From Kineosporia succinea (lineage in GTDB: Bacteria; Actinomycetota; Actinomycetes; Actinomycetales; Kineosporiaceae): a stretch of DNA of 64,000 bases. A program made the translations under genes and the position numbers. Position 1 is the first letter of the stretch, and each line of letters opens with the position of its first letter. This document shows positions 8,729-16,723 of the stretch, one piece after another. The notes beneath the pieces are model-generated. The model saw only the letters and a program-made list of their open reading frames with translations, was not told the DNA's origin and made no database searches. The DNA lies in NCBI RefSeq assembly GCF_030811555.1, contig NZ_JAUSQZ010000001.1:1364001-1428000 (forward strand), given 5' to 3'.

Positions 8729-8734
8729 TAGCAT
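8729..8734 (+). promoter_or_regulatory. Candidate -10 for leaderless mrp mRNA
   Basis: TAGCAT, then six bases (ggcggt), then the ATG at 8741; no ribosome binding site precedes the start. Confidence 0.55.
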
Positions 8735-8740
8735 GGCGGT

Positions 8741-9871
8741 ATGCCAGCGCCGCTGCTCGATGCCGTCCACGCCGCTCTCGCCACGGTCAACGATCCCGAG
8801 ATCCGCCGTCCGATCACCGAACTCGACATGGTCGAATCGGTCGACATCGACGGCACCACGGTGCGGGTGAACGTCCTGCTGACGGTCGCGGGCTGTCCGA
8901 TGCGCGACCGGCTGACCCAGGACACCAGGGCCGCCGTGCTCGGGGTCGAGGGCGTCGACGAGGTGCAGGTGAGCCTCGGCGTGATGTCCGACGATCAGCG
9001 TGGCGCCCTGCGCGAGAAACTCCGCGGCGGTCAGGTGAGCAAGGAGATCCCGTTCACCAGGCCCGGTTCGCTGACCCGGATCTACGCGGTCGCCTCGGGC
9101 AAGGGCGGCGTCGGCAAGTCGTCGGTCACGGTCAACCTGGCCGCGGCGATGGCGGCCCAGGGCCTGACCGTCGGGGTGCTCGACGCCGACGTCTACGGCT
9201 TCTCGGTGCCCCGCATGCTCGGCGTCGACCGTCCGCCCACGCGCATGGACGACATGATCCTTCCCCCCATCTCGCACGACGTGAAGGTCATCTCGATCGG
9301 CATGTTCGTGCCCGGCAACCAGCCGGTGGTGTGGCGCGGGCCGATGCTGCACCGGGCGCTCGAGCAGTTCCTCACCGACGTGTTCTGGGGCGACCTCGAC
9401 GTGCTGCTGCTCGACCTGCCGCCCGGCACCGGTGACATCGCGATCAGCGTGGCCCAGCTGCTGCCGACCGCCGAGATCCTGGTGGTCACCACCCCACAGA
9501 CGGCCGCGGCCGAGGTGGCCGAGCGGGCCGGGTCGATCGCGCTGCAGACCAAGCAGCAGGTGGTCGGCGTGGTCGAGAACATGTCGTGGCTGGAACAGCC
9601 CGACGGCACGCGCCTCGAGATCTTCGGGTCGGGCGGCGGGCAGACCGTGGCCGAGTCGCTCGGTCAGTCGATCGGCGCGAAGGTGCCGCTGCTGGGCCAG
9701 ATCCCGCTGGACACCTCGCTGCGCGAGGGCGGCGACGTCGGGGTGCCCGTGGTGCTCTCCCACCCCGACAGCGCGGCCGCGCAGGCTCTCGGCGAGGTGG
9801 CGCGCAAGCTCGGTCACCGGGCGCGCGGGCTGGCGGGACGTTCGCTGGGGCTCACGCCGGCGGGGCGCTGA
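8741..9871 (+). CDS. mrp: Mrp/NBP35 family P-loop ATPase, Fe-S cluster carrier
   Basis: 376 residues. Residues 1-85 are a MIP18/DUF59 domain (DPEIRRPITELDMV, VAGCPMRDRL), and residues about 105-365 are an ApbC/Mrp ATPase with deviant Walker A GKGGVGKSSVTVNLA (about 120), DADVYGFSVPRMLG and DLPPGTGDIAIS. Mrp proteins carry and transfer Fe-S clusters. The C-terminal CxxC that bridges a cluster in many bacterial and eukaryotic homologues is not visible; the equivalent stretch reads MSWLEQPDGTRLEIFGSGGG, as in other actinobacterial Mrp proteins. That leaves the CPMRD cysteine in DUF59 as an obvious ligand candidate. It sits next to tatB as in mycobacteria and ends at a bidirectional terminator. 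Confidence 0.92.
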   Translation: MPAPLLDAVHAALATVNDPEIRRPITELDMVESVDIDGTTVRVNVLLTVAGCPMRDRLTQDTRAAVLGVEGVDEVQVSLGVMSDDQRGALREKLRGGQVSKEIPFTRPGSLTRIYAVASGKGGVGKSSVTVNLAAAMAAQGLTVGVLDADVYGFSVPRMLGVDRPPTRMDDMILPPISHDVKVISIGMFVPGNQPVVWRGPMLHRALEQFLTDVFWGDLDVLLLDLPPGTGDIAISVAQLLPTAEILVVTTPQTAAAEVAERAGSIALQTKQQVVGVVENMSWLEQPDGTRLEIFGSGGGQTVAESLGQSIGAKVPLLGQIPLDTSLREGGDVGVPVVLSHPDSAAAQALGEVARKLGHRARGLAGRSLGLTPAGR

Positions 9872-9886
9872 CCTCCTCCTTCTCCA

Positions 9887-9924
9887 CGAGAAAGCCCCCA
9901 CCGTTTCGGGTGGGGGCTTTCTCG
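9887..9924. terminator. Bidirectional terminator between mrp and tatB
   Basis: A perfect 16-bp stem (9887-9902 with 9909-9924) and a 6-base loop. The stem is rich in C/G at its centre and ends in gagaaag/ctttctc, giving short T runs in both directions. It lies 15 bp after mrp and 41 bp before the tatB stop. Confidence 0.85.
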
Positions 9925-9965
9925 TTGCTACTTCCAGCTTTTGGACGCGTCGGTGGTCGCGCCGG

Positions 9966-10409
9966 TCAGGTCGCGTCGGGGTCGAACGCCGGGGTGCCGG
10001 CGGGCGGCTTCGGGGTGGCCGCCTCGGTCGCCCGGGTCTCGTCCCGGGCCGAACTGGCGGACGGGGTGGACCGTTTGGTGTCACCGCCACCGTCTCCGGT
10101 GAGGTTCTCCTTGGTGTAGCCGTTCTGCTTCAGCCCCAGCGGGTCGTCGGGGTCGAAGGAGTCGGCCAGGGCCTCACGCACGATGCGCCGCGGGTCGTAC
10201 TGACGCGGGTCGAGCTTCTGCCAGTCGATGTCGTCGAACTCCGGCCCCAGCTCTTCCCGGACCTGCCGGGAAGCGCCCTGGGCCATGTTGCGCAACTGGA
10301 CCACGATCCGAGCCAGGCCCTGGGCGTACTGCGGCAGCCGCTCGGGCCCGAGCACGACCGCAGCCACCGCCACCAGGACGATGAACTCCGCCGGATTGAT
10401 ACCGAACAC
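9966..10409 (-). CDS. tatB: Twin-arginine translocase subunit TatB
   Basis: 147 residues. An N-terminal hydrophobic helix, FGINPAEFIVLVAVAAVVLG, is followed at the hinge by PERLPQYAQGLARIVVQLRN, the amphipathic helix of TatA/B proteins. The long polar C-terminus with Glu/Asp-rich helices (EELGPEFDDIDWQKLDP) fits TatB rather than TatA. TatB forms the receptor complex with TatC for folded, RR-signal proteins at the plasma membrane; no tatA or tatC is in the window. Location next to htrA, rseA and sigE matches mycobacteria. The start is a GTG directly after a -10-like TAGTCT, so the mRNA is probably leaderless. Confidence 0.9.
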   Translation of the reverse strand: MFGINPAEFIVLVAVAAVVLGPERLPQYAQGLARIVVQLRNMAQGASRQVREELGPEFDDIDWQKLDPRQYDPRRIVREALADSFDPDDPLGLKQNGYTKENLTGDGGGDTKRSTPSASSARDETRATEAATPKPPAGTPAFDPDAT

Positions 10410-10415
10410 GATGCG

Positions 10416-10421
10416 AGACTA
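10416..10421 (-). promoter_or_regulatory. Candidate -10 for leaderless tatB mRNA
   Basis: Reads TAGTCT on the minus strand, then six bases, then the GTG start at 10409. No ribosome binding site is present. Confidence 0.55.
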
Positions 10422-10503
10422 GGCGCTGCCGAGCGGAACTCCAACCGCCCGGGGTCGGCGACCGGTCACGTGGTTCGTGTTTCTCGTTCTGCGGCCCTCA
10501 CGC

Positions 10504-12948
10504 TCAGTCACTCGACGCACTGAGTTTCACCTCGACCTCGCGTTCCGCGCCACCGTTGCGGCGCACCGACAGCTTGACCGTGTCTCCGGGCTTCTCCGCG
10601 CGGATGGCCACGATCAGCTCGTCCGGGGCCGTGACCGGGCGCCCGTTGAACTTGGTGATCACGTCGCCCGGCTCGATGCCCGCCTCGTCGGCCGGACCCC
10701 CCGGGGTGACCGGTGCCTGGCCGCCCGACGTGCTCGTGGCCACCTGCACGCCCTGGCCGGTGTAGTTCGGGGTCAGCGTGACGCCGATGATCGGGTGGTC
10801 GGCCTTGCCGGTCTGGATCAGCTGCTCGGCCGTGCGCTGCGCCTGGTTGCTCGGGATGGCGAAGCCCAGGCCGATGCTGCCGGAGGTGCCCGCGCCGGTG
10901 GTGTCGGGCACCCGGGCGATGGCCGAGTTCACCGCGATCACGTGACCGGCCGCGTTCACCAGCGGGCCGCCGGAGTTGCCAGGGTTGATCGCGGCGTCGG
11001 TCTGGATGGCGTTGATGAAGGCAGGGGTGTCGCCCTCCCCGGCCGCGACCGGGCGGTTGAGCGCGCTCACGATGCCGGTGGTGACCGTGCCCTGCAGACC
11101 CAGCGGGGCACCGATCGCGACCACCGGGTCACCGACCTGGACCTCGTCGGAGTCGCCGAACGTGAGCTCGCGCAGGCCCTTGGCGTTGACCTTGACCACG
11201 GCCAGGTCGTAGGACGCGTCGGCACCGACCAGCGTGCCCTTGGCCTGGGTGCCGTCCTGGAAGACGACCTGGATCTTGGTGCTGCCGGAGCCGCCACCCT
11301 CGGCGGCGACCACGTGGTTGTTCGTGAGGATGTAGCCGTTCTCGGCGTCGATGACGAAGCCCGAGCCGGTGCCCTCGGCGCTCGAGGAGCTCACCTCGAG
11401 CGAGACCACCGACGGCGTCACCGCGGTGGCCACGCCGGTGACCTGGCCGGCGGTCTGCTCGCGGTTGTCCTTCACCGGCTCCGGGAGGTTGACCGTGGGC
11501 GCGCGGCCGCTGGAGTCGGCCACGTCGTCGTAGAGCGCGCTGCCGCCGAAACCGCCCAGCACACCGGCGAGCAGGCCGACGCCCAGCGCCCCCGCGATGA
11601 GCGAGGCCCGGCCCGACGAGCGGCCACCGCCCCGCCCCGGCGGGATCGGCGCCGGACCCCAGCCCCCGCCCGGCAGACCGGGAACCAGGGTGGGCTGGGA
11701 GTGGTTGCCGTAGTTGCCGTAGGCCGGGTAGCCGGGCTGGTACGGGGCGTTCTGGGCGGGGTTGAGCAGGGTGTTCGACTGGCTCTGCGGGGTGGCCGGG
11801 TCGTGGACGCCCGACTGCCCCGGGGCGACTGCCTGGCCCTCGGCGGTGGTCTGGCCCTGAGCGGTGGTCTGGCCCTGAGCGGTGGTCTGGTTCTGGTCGT
11901 TGGACTGGCCGTGGGTGTCCGACGGGCCCGGGGTGCTCGACTGGTTCTGGGTCCTCGACTGGTTCTGCGTGCTCGGCTGGTTCTGGGTGTCGCCGAGGTC
12001 GGCGGACCAGGCGTGGCCCGATCCGGATCCCGACCCCACCGACTGCCCGTACTGGGCGGGGGCCCCGGACTGGCTCGGCGTTCCGTACTGACCGGATGTG
12101 GCGTACTGGCCGGATGCAGCGGGCTGGCTGGGCGTGCCGGGCTGGTTGATCGGGCCGGTCTGGCTGTAGCCGGCCTGGTTGTGGCCGCCTTCGTCATAGG
12201 CGCCCTGGTTGTACCCGGCCTGGCTGTAGCTGCCCTGACCGTAGCCACCCTGGCCGTAGCGGCCCTGGTTGAAACCGGACTGGCCGTAGCCGCCCTGGTT
12301 GAAACCGGACTGGTTGTAACCGCCCTGGTTGAAACCGGTCTGGTTCGAGCCGGTCTGGTTCGAGCCGGTCTGGTTCGAGCCACTCGGCGACGACCAGGCG
12401 CTCGGCGGCTGCCCCCAGGAGTTCTGGGACGGCGGCTGCCCCGGCTGCCCCGGCCCCGAGCCCGAAGGGTTCTGGCTCCGGCTCTGCGGGTAGGCGGGCC
12501 AGGCCGGCGCGGCCGGGGTCTCACCGGATGTCGAGGCGGATGTCGAGGCGGATGTCGAGGCGGATGTCGAGGCGGAAGAAGCCGTCTCGACCTCCGGCGA
12601 CTCATCCGAGGACGACCCGGTCGGACGGAAGAGCGGGGACTGCTCCGCGGGCGCGTTCTCGGTCGGCTGCCCCTCGGCCCGGGAGAACCCACTGGCCGGA
12701 AGCTCGCTGCGCAGGGCCTCACCGTCGGAGTAGCCGCTGCGCGGGAACTCGCCCGGCGCCACCTCTCCTCCGGAGACGCCGCTGTCCGGGGACTGCGCGG
12801 AACCGCCGACGGCGGGACGCTCGGCCGTTTCGTCGTCGCGGTTCACCTGGTGGGCGGCGGGGGTCGACGACGACCCCTCACGCGGCGATGTGCCCTGCGG
12901 CGCCCAGGAGACCTGCTCGTCCGGTGACGGGCGGTCTTCGTCAGTCAT
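10504..12948 (-). CDS. htrA: HtrA/DegP-type serine protease with PDZ domain and long low-complexity N-terminus
   Basis: 814 residues. Residues 1-445 are cytoplasmic and low complexity: Ser/Glu/Pro-rich first, then Gln/Asn/Gly/Tyr-rich tandem words such as SGFNQGGYGQ, then TQNQ and TAQGQ words. One transmembrane helix (about 446-473, ASLIAGALGVGLLAGVLGG) leads to a trypsin-like domain with His (TNNHVV, about 544), Asp (YDLAVVKV, about 581) and Ser (GNSGGP, about 657). A PDZ domain follows (GGPADEAGIEPGDVITKF to about 810). It degrades or refolds damaged envelope proteins. The ATG at 12948 is preceded by GAGGAG; the longer frame from 12981 lacks such a site. It follows sigE-rseA, as in Rv1221-Rv1223, and is probably in the SigE regulon. 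Confidence 0.92.
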   Translation of the reverse strand: MTDEDRPSPDEQVSWAPQGTSPREGSSSTPAAHQVNRDDETAERPAVGGSAQSPDSGVSGGEVAPGEFPRSGYSDGEALRSELPASGFSRAEGQPTENAPAEQSPLFRPTGSSSDESPEVETASSASTSASTSASTSASTSGETPAAPAWPAYPQSRSQNPSGSGPGQPGQPPSQNSWGQPPSAWSSPSGSNQTGSNQTGSNQTGFNQGGYNQSGFNQGGYGQSGFNQGRYGQGGYGQGSYSQAGYNQGAYDEGGHNQAGYSQTGPINQPGTPSQPAASGQYATSGQYGTPSQSGAPAQYGQSVGSGSGSGHAWSADLGDTQNQPSTQNQSRTQNQSSTPGPSDTHGQSNDQNQTTAQGQTTAQGQTTAEGQAVAPGQSGVHDPATPQSQSNTLLNPAQNAPYQPGYPAYGNYGNHSQPTLVPGLPGGGWGPAPIPPGRGGGRSSGRASLIAGALGVGLLAGVLGGFGGSALYDDVADSSGRAPTVNLPEPVKDNREQTAGQVTGVATAVTPSVVSLEVSSSSAEGTGSGFVIDAENGYILTNNHVVAAEGGGSGSTKIQVVFQDGTQAKGTLVGADASYDLAVVKVNAKGLRELTFGDSDEVQVGDPVVAIGAPLGLQGTVTTGIVSALNRPVAAGEGDTPAFINAIQTDAAINPGNSGGPLVNAAGHVIAVNSAIARVPDTTGAGTSGSIGLGFAIPSNQAQRTAEQLIQTGKADHPIIGVTLTPNYTGQGVQVATSTSGGQAPVTPGGPADEAGIEPGDVITKFNGRPVTAPDELIVAIRAEKPGDTVKLSVRRNGGAEREVEVKLSASSD
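12527..12574. repeat. 12-bp tandem repeat x4 inside htrA
   Basis: Four exact copies of gatgtcgaggcg, read on the minus strand as Ala-Ser-Thr-Ser repeats in the low-complexity N-terminus. In-frame, so copy-number change would alter tail length without frameshift. Confidence 0.85.
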
Positions 12949-13185
12949 CCCTGCTCCTCGCGGGTGGTGCAATTGAGCCATTGGCCGGGATCCTCGTGCG
13001 GATCGTGCCCAACTCTGGCACGACTGCTCACGAGCGGCGCTCCGGACAGCGACCGGAATGGCGGACGACGGGTAAGGCAGCGGCCCGGAAGCCCGGAACG
13101 TGCGCCGGGAACCCGGGCGCGGTGGTCCCGCTGAGCCTCAACCGGGCGACCCGACGCGATGATTCCCGCTCCCGCGCGCGACCGG

Positions 13186-13752
13186 TCAGCGGTTCTGCGA
13201 GCCGAACAGACTCACGTTGGTGGTGGCGATGTGACGCACCACGAAACTGTCGACCGGAGCCACCACGTCGGCCGCACTGACCGCGTGACTGGCCACGCCA
13301 CCGGCCACCCCGACGCTCACCAGGCAGGCAGCACCGGCCAGGGTGGCGGCGACCCGGCGCTGCGGCCGGGTCATACGGCTGCGGCGAGCGCCGAACGTGG
13401 TGTCGGACCGGGTCGGAGGGGCGGGCAGGGCGAACACCCGCACCTCGTGACGCCCGGCCGGGCGCGCACTCACGCCCGGGGACACGAACGCCGGACGCGG
13501 ACTGCCGGGCACGTGCTCACGCCGGGGCGGGAGCGGGCCGGCCGGACCGCGCATGTCGAGCAGGTTGCGGAGCAGGGCGTCACCCGGCTCCGGAACCGTC
13601 AGGCTGGCCAGACGCTGCTTCGTGAGCCGCTCGACCTCGAGCGCGTCCCGGCATTCCTGACAGTCGGCGAGATGCCTGAGCGCCCGGTCGGCGGCGGAAC
13701 CCTCGAGCTCGCCGTCGACCAGGTCGCTCACGCGCCCACCGAGATGACTCAT
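13186..13752 (-). CDS. rseA: Zinc-binding anti-sigma factor (RseA-like) with one membrane helix
   Basis: 188 residues. Residues 1-45 are a ZAS-type anti-sigma domain with the H-x3-C-x2-C signature HLADCQEC. A linker follows, then one hydrophobic helix, [21 protein letters not shown] (about 135-155), and an extracytoplasmic C-terminus. Its start overlaps the sigE stop by 4 bp (ATGA), so both are made in step. It should hold SigE inactive and release it on stress. The mycobacterial RseA is a substrate of phosphorylation and ClpC1P2; whether that applies here is unknown. The membrane helix is a difference to check against mycobacterial RseA. Confidence 0.85.
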   Translation of the reverse strand: MSHLGGRVSDLVDGELEGSAADRALRHLADCQECRDALEVERLTKQRLASLTVPEPGDALLRNLLDMRGPAGPLPPRREHVPGSPRPAFVSPGVSARPAGRHEVRVFALPAPPTRSDTTFGARRSRMTRPQRRVAATLAGAACLVSVGVAGGVASHAVSAADVVAPVDSFVVRHIATTNVSLFGSQNR

Positions 13753-14567
13753 GGAGCCACCTGCCCCAGGGGCTGGACGTCGGAGGGCGAGGGGGAAACG
13801 GCGGCGCTGGTGGGAACCGGGGCGGGCCGGCGGTGTGCCAGCTCCTCGCGCAGCAGAGCGCGACCACGGTGGATGCGCGAGCGTACGGTGCCGAGCTTGA
13901 CGTCGAGCGTGGCCGCGATCTCCTCGTAGGAGAGGCCCTCGATGTCGCACAGCACGACGGCGGCACGGAAGTCGGGCGGCAGGGCGTCGAGCGCCCGCTG
14001 CACGTCGTAGTCGAGGTTGTTGTGCTCCCACGCCCGCTCCGGCCCGGCCTCGCGGCCCGGGAGCCGGTCGGTGACCTCGTCGGTCAGGTTGTCGAACCGG
14101 ATGCGCTGCTTGCGGCGCGCCTGGTCGAGGAACAGGTTCGTGGTGATGCGGTGCAGCCAGCCCTCGAACGTGCCGGGGGTGTACGACGACAGCGACCGGA
14201 AGACGCGGACGAACACTTCCTGCGTGAGGTCTTCGGCGTCGTGCTGGTTGCCGGTGAGACGGTAGGCGAGCCGGTAGACCCGCGCCGAGTGCTCGCGGAC
14301 GATCTCGTCCCAGCTCGGCGGCGTCCAGGCCACGTCTGCGGGAGCAGCGGCCTGCACCGGCACGGCGTGCTCGACGGCACGCGCGGCGACGGACGGCGCG
14401 GACTGCTCTGACTTCGGTGCCTCGTGCGGCAACCCGGACCCTTCGGACGGAGTGAAACGAGACTCACCCACGCCTGCGCCCGCCCGCTCCTGCGTGCGAC
14501 CACGGCCGAACAGCCTCAGCGGGAACGACCCCGCAGGCATCGCGTACGCCGACACCCTGCCTCCCAT
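13749..14567 (-). CDS. sigE: ECF sigma factor of the SigE type
   Basis: 272 residues. A variable N-terminus of about 85 residues precedes region 2 ([34 protein letters not shown], with the DAEDLTQE -10 recognition helix) and region 4 ([41 protein letters not shown]). Length and the extended N-terminus match mycobacterial SigE, an envelope- and oxidative-stress ECF factor. It is first in the sigE-rseA pair (4-bp overlap), with htrA and tatB following. A sequence resembling an ECF promoter sits about 60-85 bp upstream, suggesting autoregulation. The ATG at 14567 is the first good start after that promoter. Confidence 0.92.
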   Translation of the reverse strand: MGGRVSAYAMPAGSFPLRLFGRGRTQERAGAGVGESRFTPSEGSGLPHEAPKSEQSAPSVAARAVEHAVPVQAAAPADVAWTPPSWDEIVREHSARVYRLAYRLTGNQHDAEDLTQEVFVRVFRSLSSYTPGTFEGWLHRITTNLFLDQARRKQRIRFDNLTDEVTDRLPGREAGPERAWEHNNLDYDVQRALDALPPDFRAAVVLCDIEGLSYEEIAATLDVKLGTVRSRIHRGRALLREELAHRRPAPVPTSAAVSPSPSDVQPLGQVAP

Positions 14568-14627
14568 CCTCGCTCACCGTGCTGGCCTCGTGCCACTCGG
14601 GTGAGCGCCTCTCACTCAACTGGTCCC

Positions 14628-14653
14628 AACGCGTCACTCGGGTGACGCGTTCC
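14628..14653 (-). promoter_or_regulatory. Candidate ECF (SigE-type) promoter of sigE with embedded palindrome
   Basis: On the minus strand a GGAAC box (14649-14653) and a CGTT box (14628-14631) are separated by 17 bases, close to the GGAAC-N16/17-CGTT consensus of SigE-like ECF factors. Transcription would start about 50-55 bp before the sigE ATG. A perfect 9-bp inverted repeat (14629-14637 with 14642-14650) fills the spacer and could bind a regulator. The rest of the gap (14568-14998) holds two copies of ccgacgcgtcca (about 14828 and 14850) and no gene that I can support. Confidence 0.5.
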
Positions 14654-14998
14654 CGATCGATACGAACAGACGCTTTCAGCCGAACCCGGGAGTTTGCTGG
14701 GAGATCGTTCCCGCTGACCTGACGATCACCCGACCGTCCGGCCCCTCCCGACCACCCCGACCGTCCTGACGACCCGACGTCCACCGCGTCCCCCATCGGC
14801 CTTCCCCCACGTCCATCCGAACCGAACCGACGCGTCCATCCTCGTGGGTGGGCCGACGCGTCCACCATCAGGTCAACCCCCGGCCCGACCCTGAGGTACC
14901 CCTGGGGCACCGGTGGTACGCAACCCCTCGTCACCTGCCCTTCCGGTAGTAGACGGGCAGGCCGCCTCACCCGTCTGCAGTAGCGGGCCCTCCGCAGG

Positions 14999-15709
14999 AT
15001 GGAGCACTACGCTGTGGGGTACCGGTGTGGAACCGTCCCCTCCGGAGCACCTGCCCCACCGCCCCTGGAGCCCGCGATCAAAGCCCCGACGCCCGCCAGC
15101 TGGGCCTACGCCGAGACGTTCGTCCCCGAGGACGACGTGCTCGCCCGGGCCCGCGCCCGCGCCGACGAACTCGGCTGCTCCGCGATCGCTCCGGGCGCCG
15201 GCTCCGCTCTGGGCGTGCTCGCCGCCGCGCTGAAGGCCCGCGCGGTGGTCGAGATCGGCACCGGCGCCGGCGTCAGCGGGCTGTACCTGCTGCGGGGCAT
15301 GCCCGTCGACGGCGTGCTCACCACGATCGACGTCGAGGTGGAGAACCAGCGGGCGGCCCGGGAGGCGTTCGCCGAGGCCGCGATCCGTCCCAACCGCACG
15401 CGCATGATCCCCGGGCGGGCCCTCGAGGTGCTGCCCCGTCTCACCGACGCGGCCTACGACCTGGTGCTGCTCGAGGCCGGCTCGCTCGACGTGGAGGAGT
15501 ACCTGGAGCAGGCCGTCCGGCTGCTGCGTCCCGGGGGCGCGCTGGCGATCGACGGCGCCCTGCACCGCGACCGGGTGGCCGACCCGGCCCAGCGTGACCC
15601 GATGACCTCCTCGGTGCGTGACCTGGGCAAGGCCGTGCGTGACCACAAGCAGCTCCTGCCGGCGCTGCTGCCGACCGGGGGCGGTCTGTTGCTGGCGGTG
15701 AAGCGCTGA
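14999..15709 (+). CDS. Class I SAM-dependent O-methyltransferase
   Basis: 236 residues of the methyltransferase_3 / catechol-OMT fold. SAM-binding motif I is VVEIGTGAGVSGLYLL (about 83), followed by the acidic end of motif II (LTTIDVEVENQRAA), LVLLEAG and LLRPGGALAIDGAL. The first roughly 25 residues are not conserved-looking, so the start is uncertain: ATG at 14999 or GTG at 15014. Mycobacteria carry a homologue (Rv1220c) divergent from sigE at the same place, so the context supports the call. Substrate unknown. Confidence 0.85.
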   Translation: MEHYAVGYRCGTVPSGAPAPPPLEPAIKAPTPASWAYAETFVPEDDVLARARARADELGCSAIAPGAGSALGVLAAALKARAVVEIGTGAGVSGLYLLRGMPVDGVLTTIDVEVENQRAAREAFAEAAIRPNRTRMIPGRALEVLPRLTDAAYDLVLLEAGSLDVEEYLEQAVRLLRPGGALAIDGALHRDRVADPAQRDPMTSSVRDLGKAVRDHKQLLPALLPTGGGLLLAVKR

Positions 15710-15798
15710 GCGGCGGCGCCGGGGGGCGGCACAGCGGGCCTCCTGCGGAGGCGGATCCGTCCCGGCCGTCCGGGTCGACGGGGCAGGTCATCAGCCCG

Positions 15799-16380
15799 TT
15801 GCTCGACTCCCCCGGTTATCGCGGGGTCGATCTGGGCGCGATGGTGGACGCGTCGGTCCCGGCTCCCGAACGCCCCTCCCCGCCCCCGGTGGTCGCGGCC
15901 GTCGAGACGCCCTCGCAGCGCATCGACCTCACGCAGTACGACCAGGAGCCGTACGACCCGCACGGCTCCTCCGGGACGCCGAGCCGTCCTGAGCCGTCGG
16001 GCCTGACGGAGGAGGAGCTCACCGGCAACTACCGCACCGGCCCGATCGACCCGAACCGGGCCACGGCCCCGCGGCGGCTGATGCGGGGCGGTGAGCAGCT
16101 GAGCGTCATGGTCGGGCACCGGCTGCTGGTCGGCATCACGTTCCTCGACGAGTCCGGCAACATCACCAATGCCCAGCAGTTCTGCGGCCGGGTGCTCGAG
16201 GTGGCCGACGGGGTCGTGGTGGTGGAGCGCCCGGGCGAGCCCGAGCCGGCCGTGCTGCCCGCCGACGTCGCGGCCTACCGCAAGGCCCAGACCGGGCGGT
16301 ACACGTTGCGCGACACCGGTGAGATTGTCGTCGACCCCGACTTCCTCAGCACCTGGCAGGTCGCCGCGGTGGACGACTGA
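15799..16380 (+). CDS. Hypothetical protein with conserved-looking C-terminal beta domain
   Basis: 193 residues from a TTG start; not recognised. The first roughly 90 residues are Pro/Ser/Asp-rich and probably disordered. From about 95 to 190 there is a compact beta-rich domain: LSVMVGHRLLVGITFLDESGNITNAQQFCGRVLEVADGVVVVER, then a short helix and YTLRDTGEIVVDPDFLSTW. This could be a small SH3-like barrel. The frame is open back to the O-methyltransferase stop without an ATG or GTG, so the true start is uncertain. Strong GC3 bias in this frame supports that it is a real gene. Confidence 0.65.
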   Translation: MLDSPGYRGVDLGAMVDASVPAPERPSPPPVVAAVETPSQRIDLTQYDQEPYDPHGSSGTPSRPEPSGLTEEELTGNYRTGPIDPNRATAPRRLMRGGEQLSVMVGHRLLVGITFLDESGNITNAQQFCGRVLEVADGVVVVERPGEPEPAVLPADVAAYRKAQTGRYTLRDTGEIVVDPDFLSTWQVAAVDD

Positions 16381-16500
16381 GGCTCGCTCCCTCGCACCTG
16401 CTTCGTTTGCGCCGCTCCGCCCCTGCAGCACCTCGCACGGCGGTGCCCTCGTCACGGCACTTCTTCACTGCGGCACCGGTCTCCGCCGCCGCGGCACCTC

Positions 16501-16698
16501 TTGCCGCGGCACCTCTTGCCGCGGCACCTCTTGCCGCGGCACCTCTTGCCGCGGCACCTCTTGCCGCGGCACCTCTTGCCGCGGTGCCCCCTTGCCGCGG
16601 CACTCCTTGCCGCGGTGCCCCCCTTGCCGCGGCACCCCTTGCCGCGGTGCCCCTTGCCGCGGTGCCCCTTGCCGCGGTGCCCCTTGCCGCGGTGCCCC
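16501..16698. repeat. 13-copy 15-bp tandem repeat with palindromic core
   Basis: Thirteen units of about 15 bp. The first five are identical (ttgccgcggcacctc); the rest alternate between ttgccgcggcac and ttgccgcggtgc cores followed by 3-6 C. The cac-type units contain the perfect palindrome tgccgcggca. The tract ends 26 bp from the pepA stop in the convergent gap 16381-16723, which holds nothing else. Open frames through it (Arg-Gly-Ala-Ala, Pro-Leu-Ala-Ala repeats) are artefacts. Confidence 0.9.
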
Positions 16699-16723
16699 TA
16701 CACCCCGGCCGCGCCGGACCTCC

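Noticed and set aside
8537-8731. 64-residue plus-strand frame just before mrp
   Set aside because: It overlaps the GAF gene start antisense and ends over the mrp -10 region; weak coding bias and no ribosome binding site.
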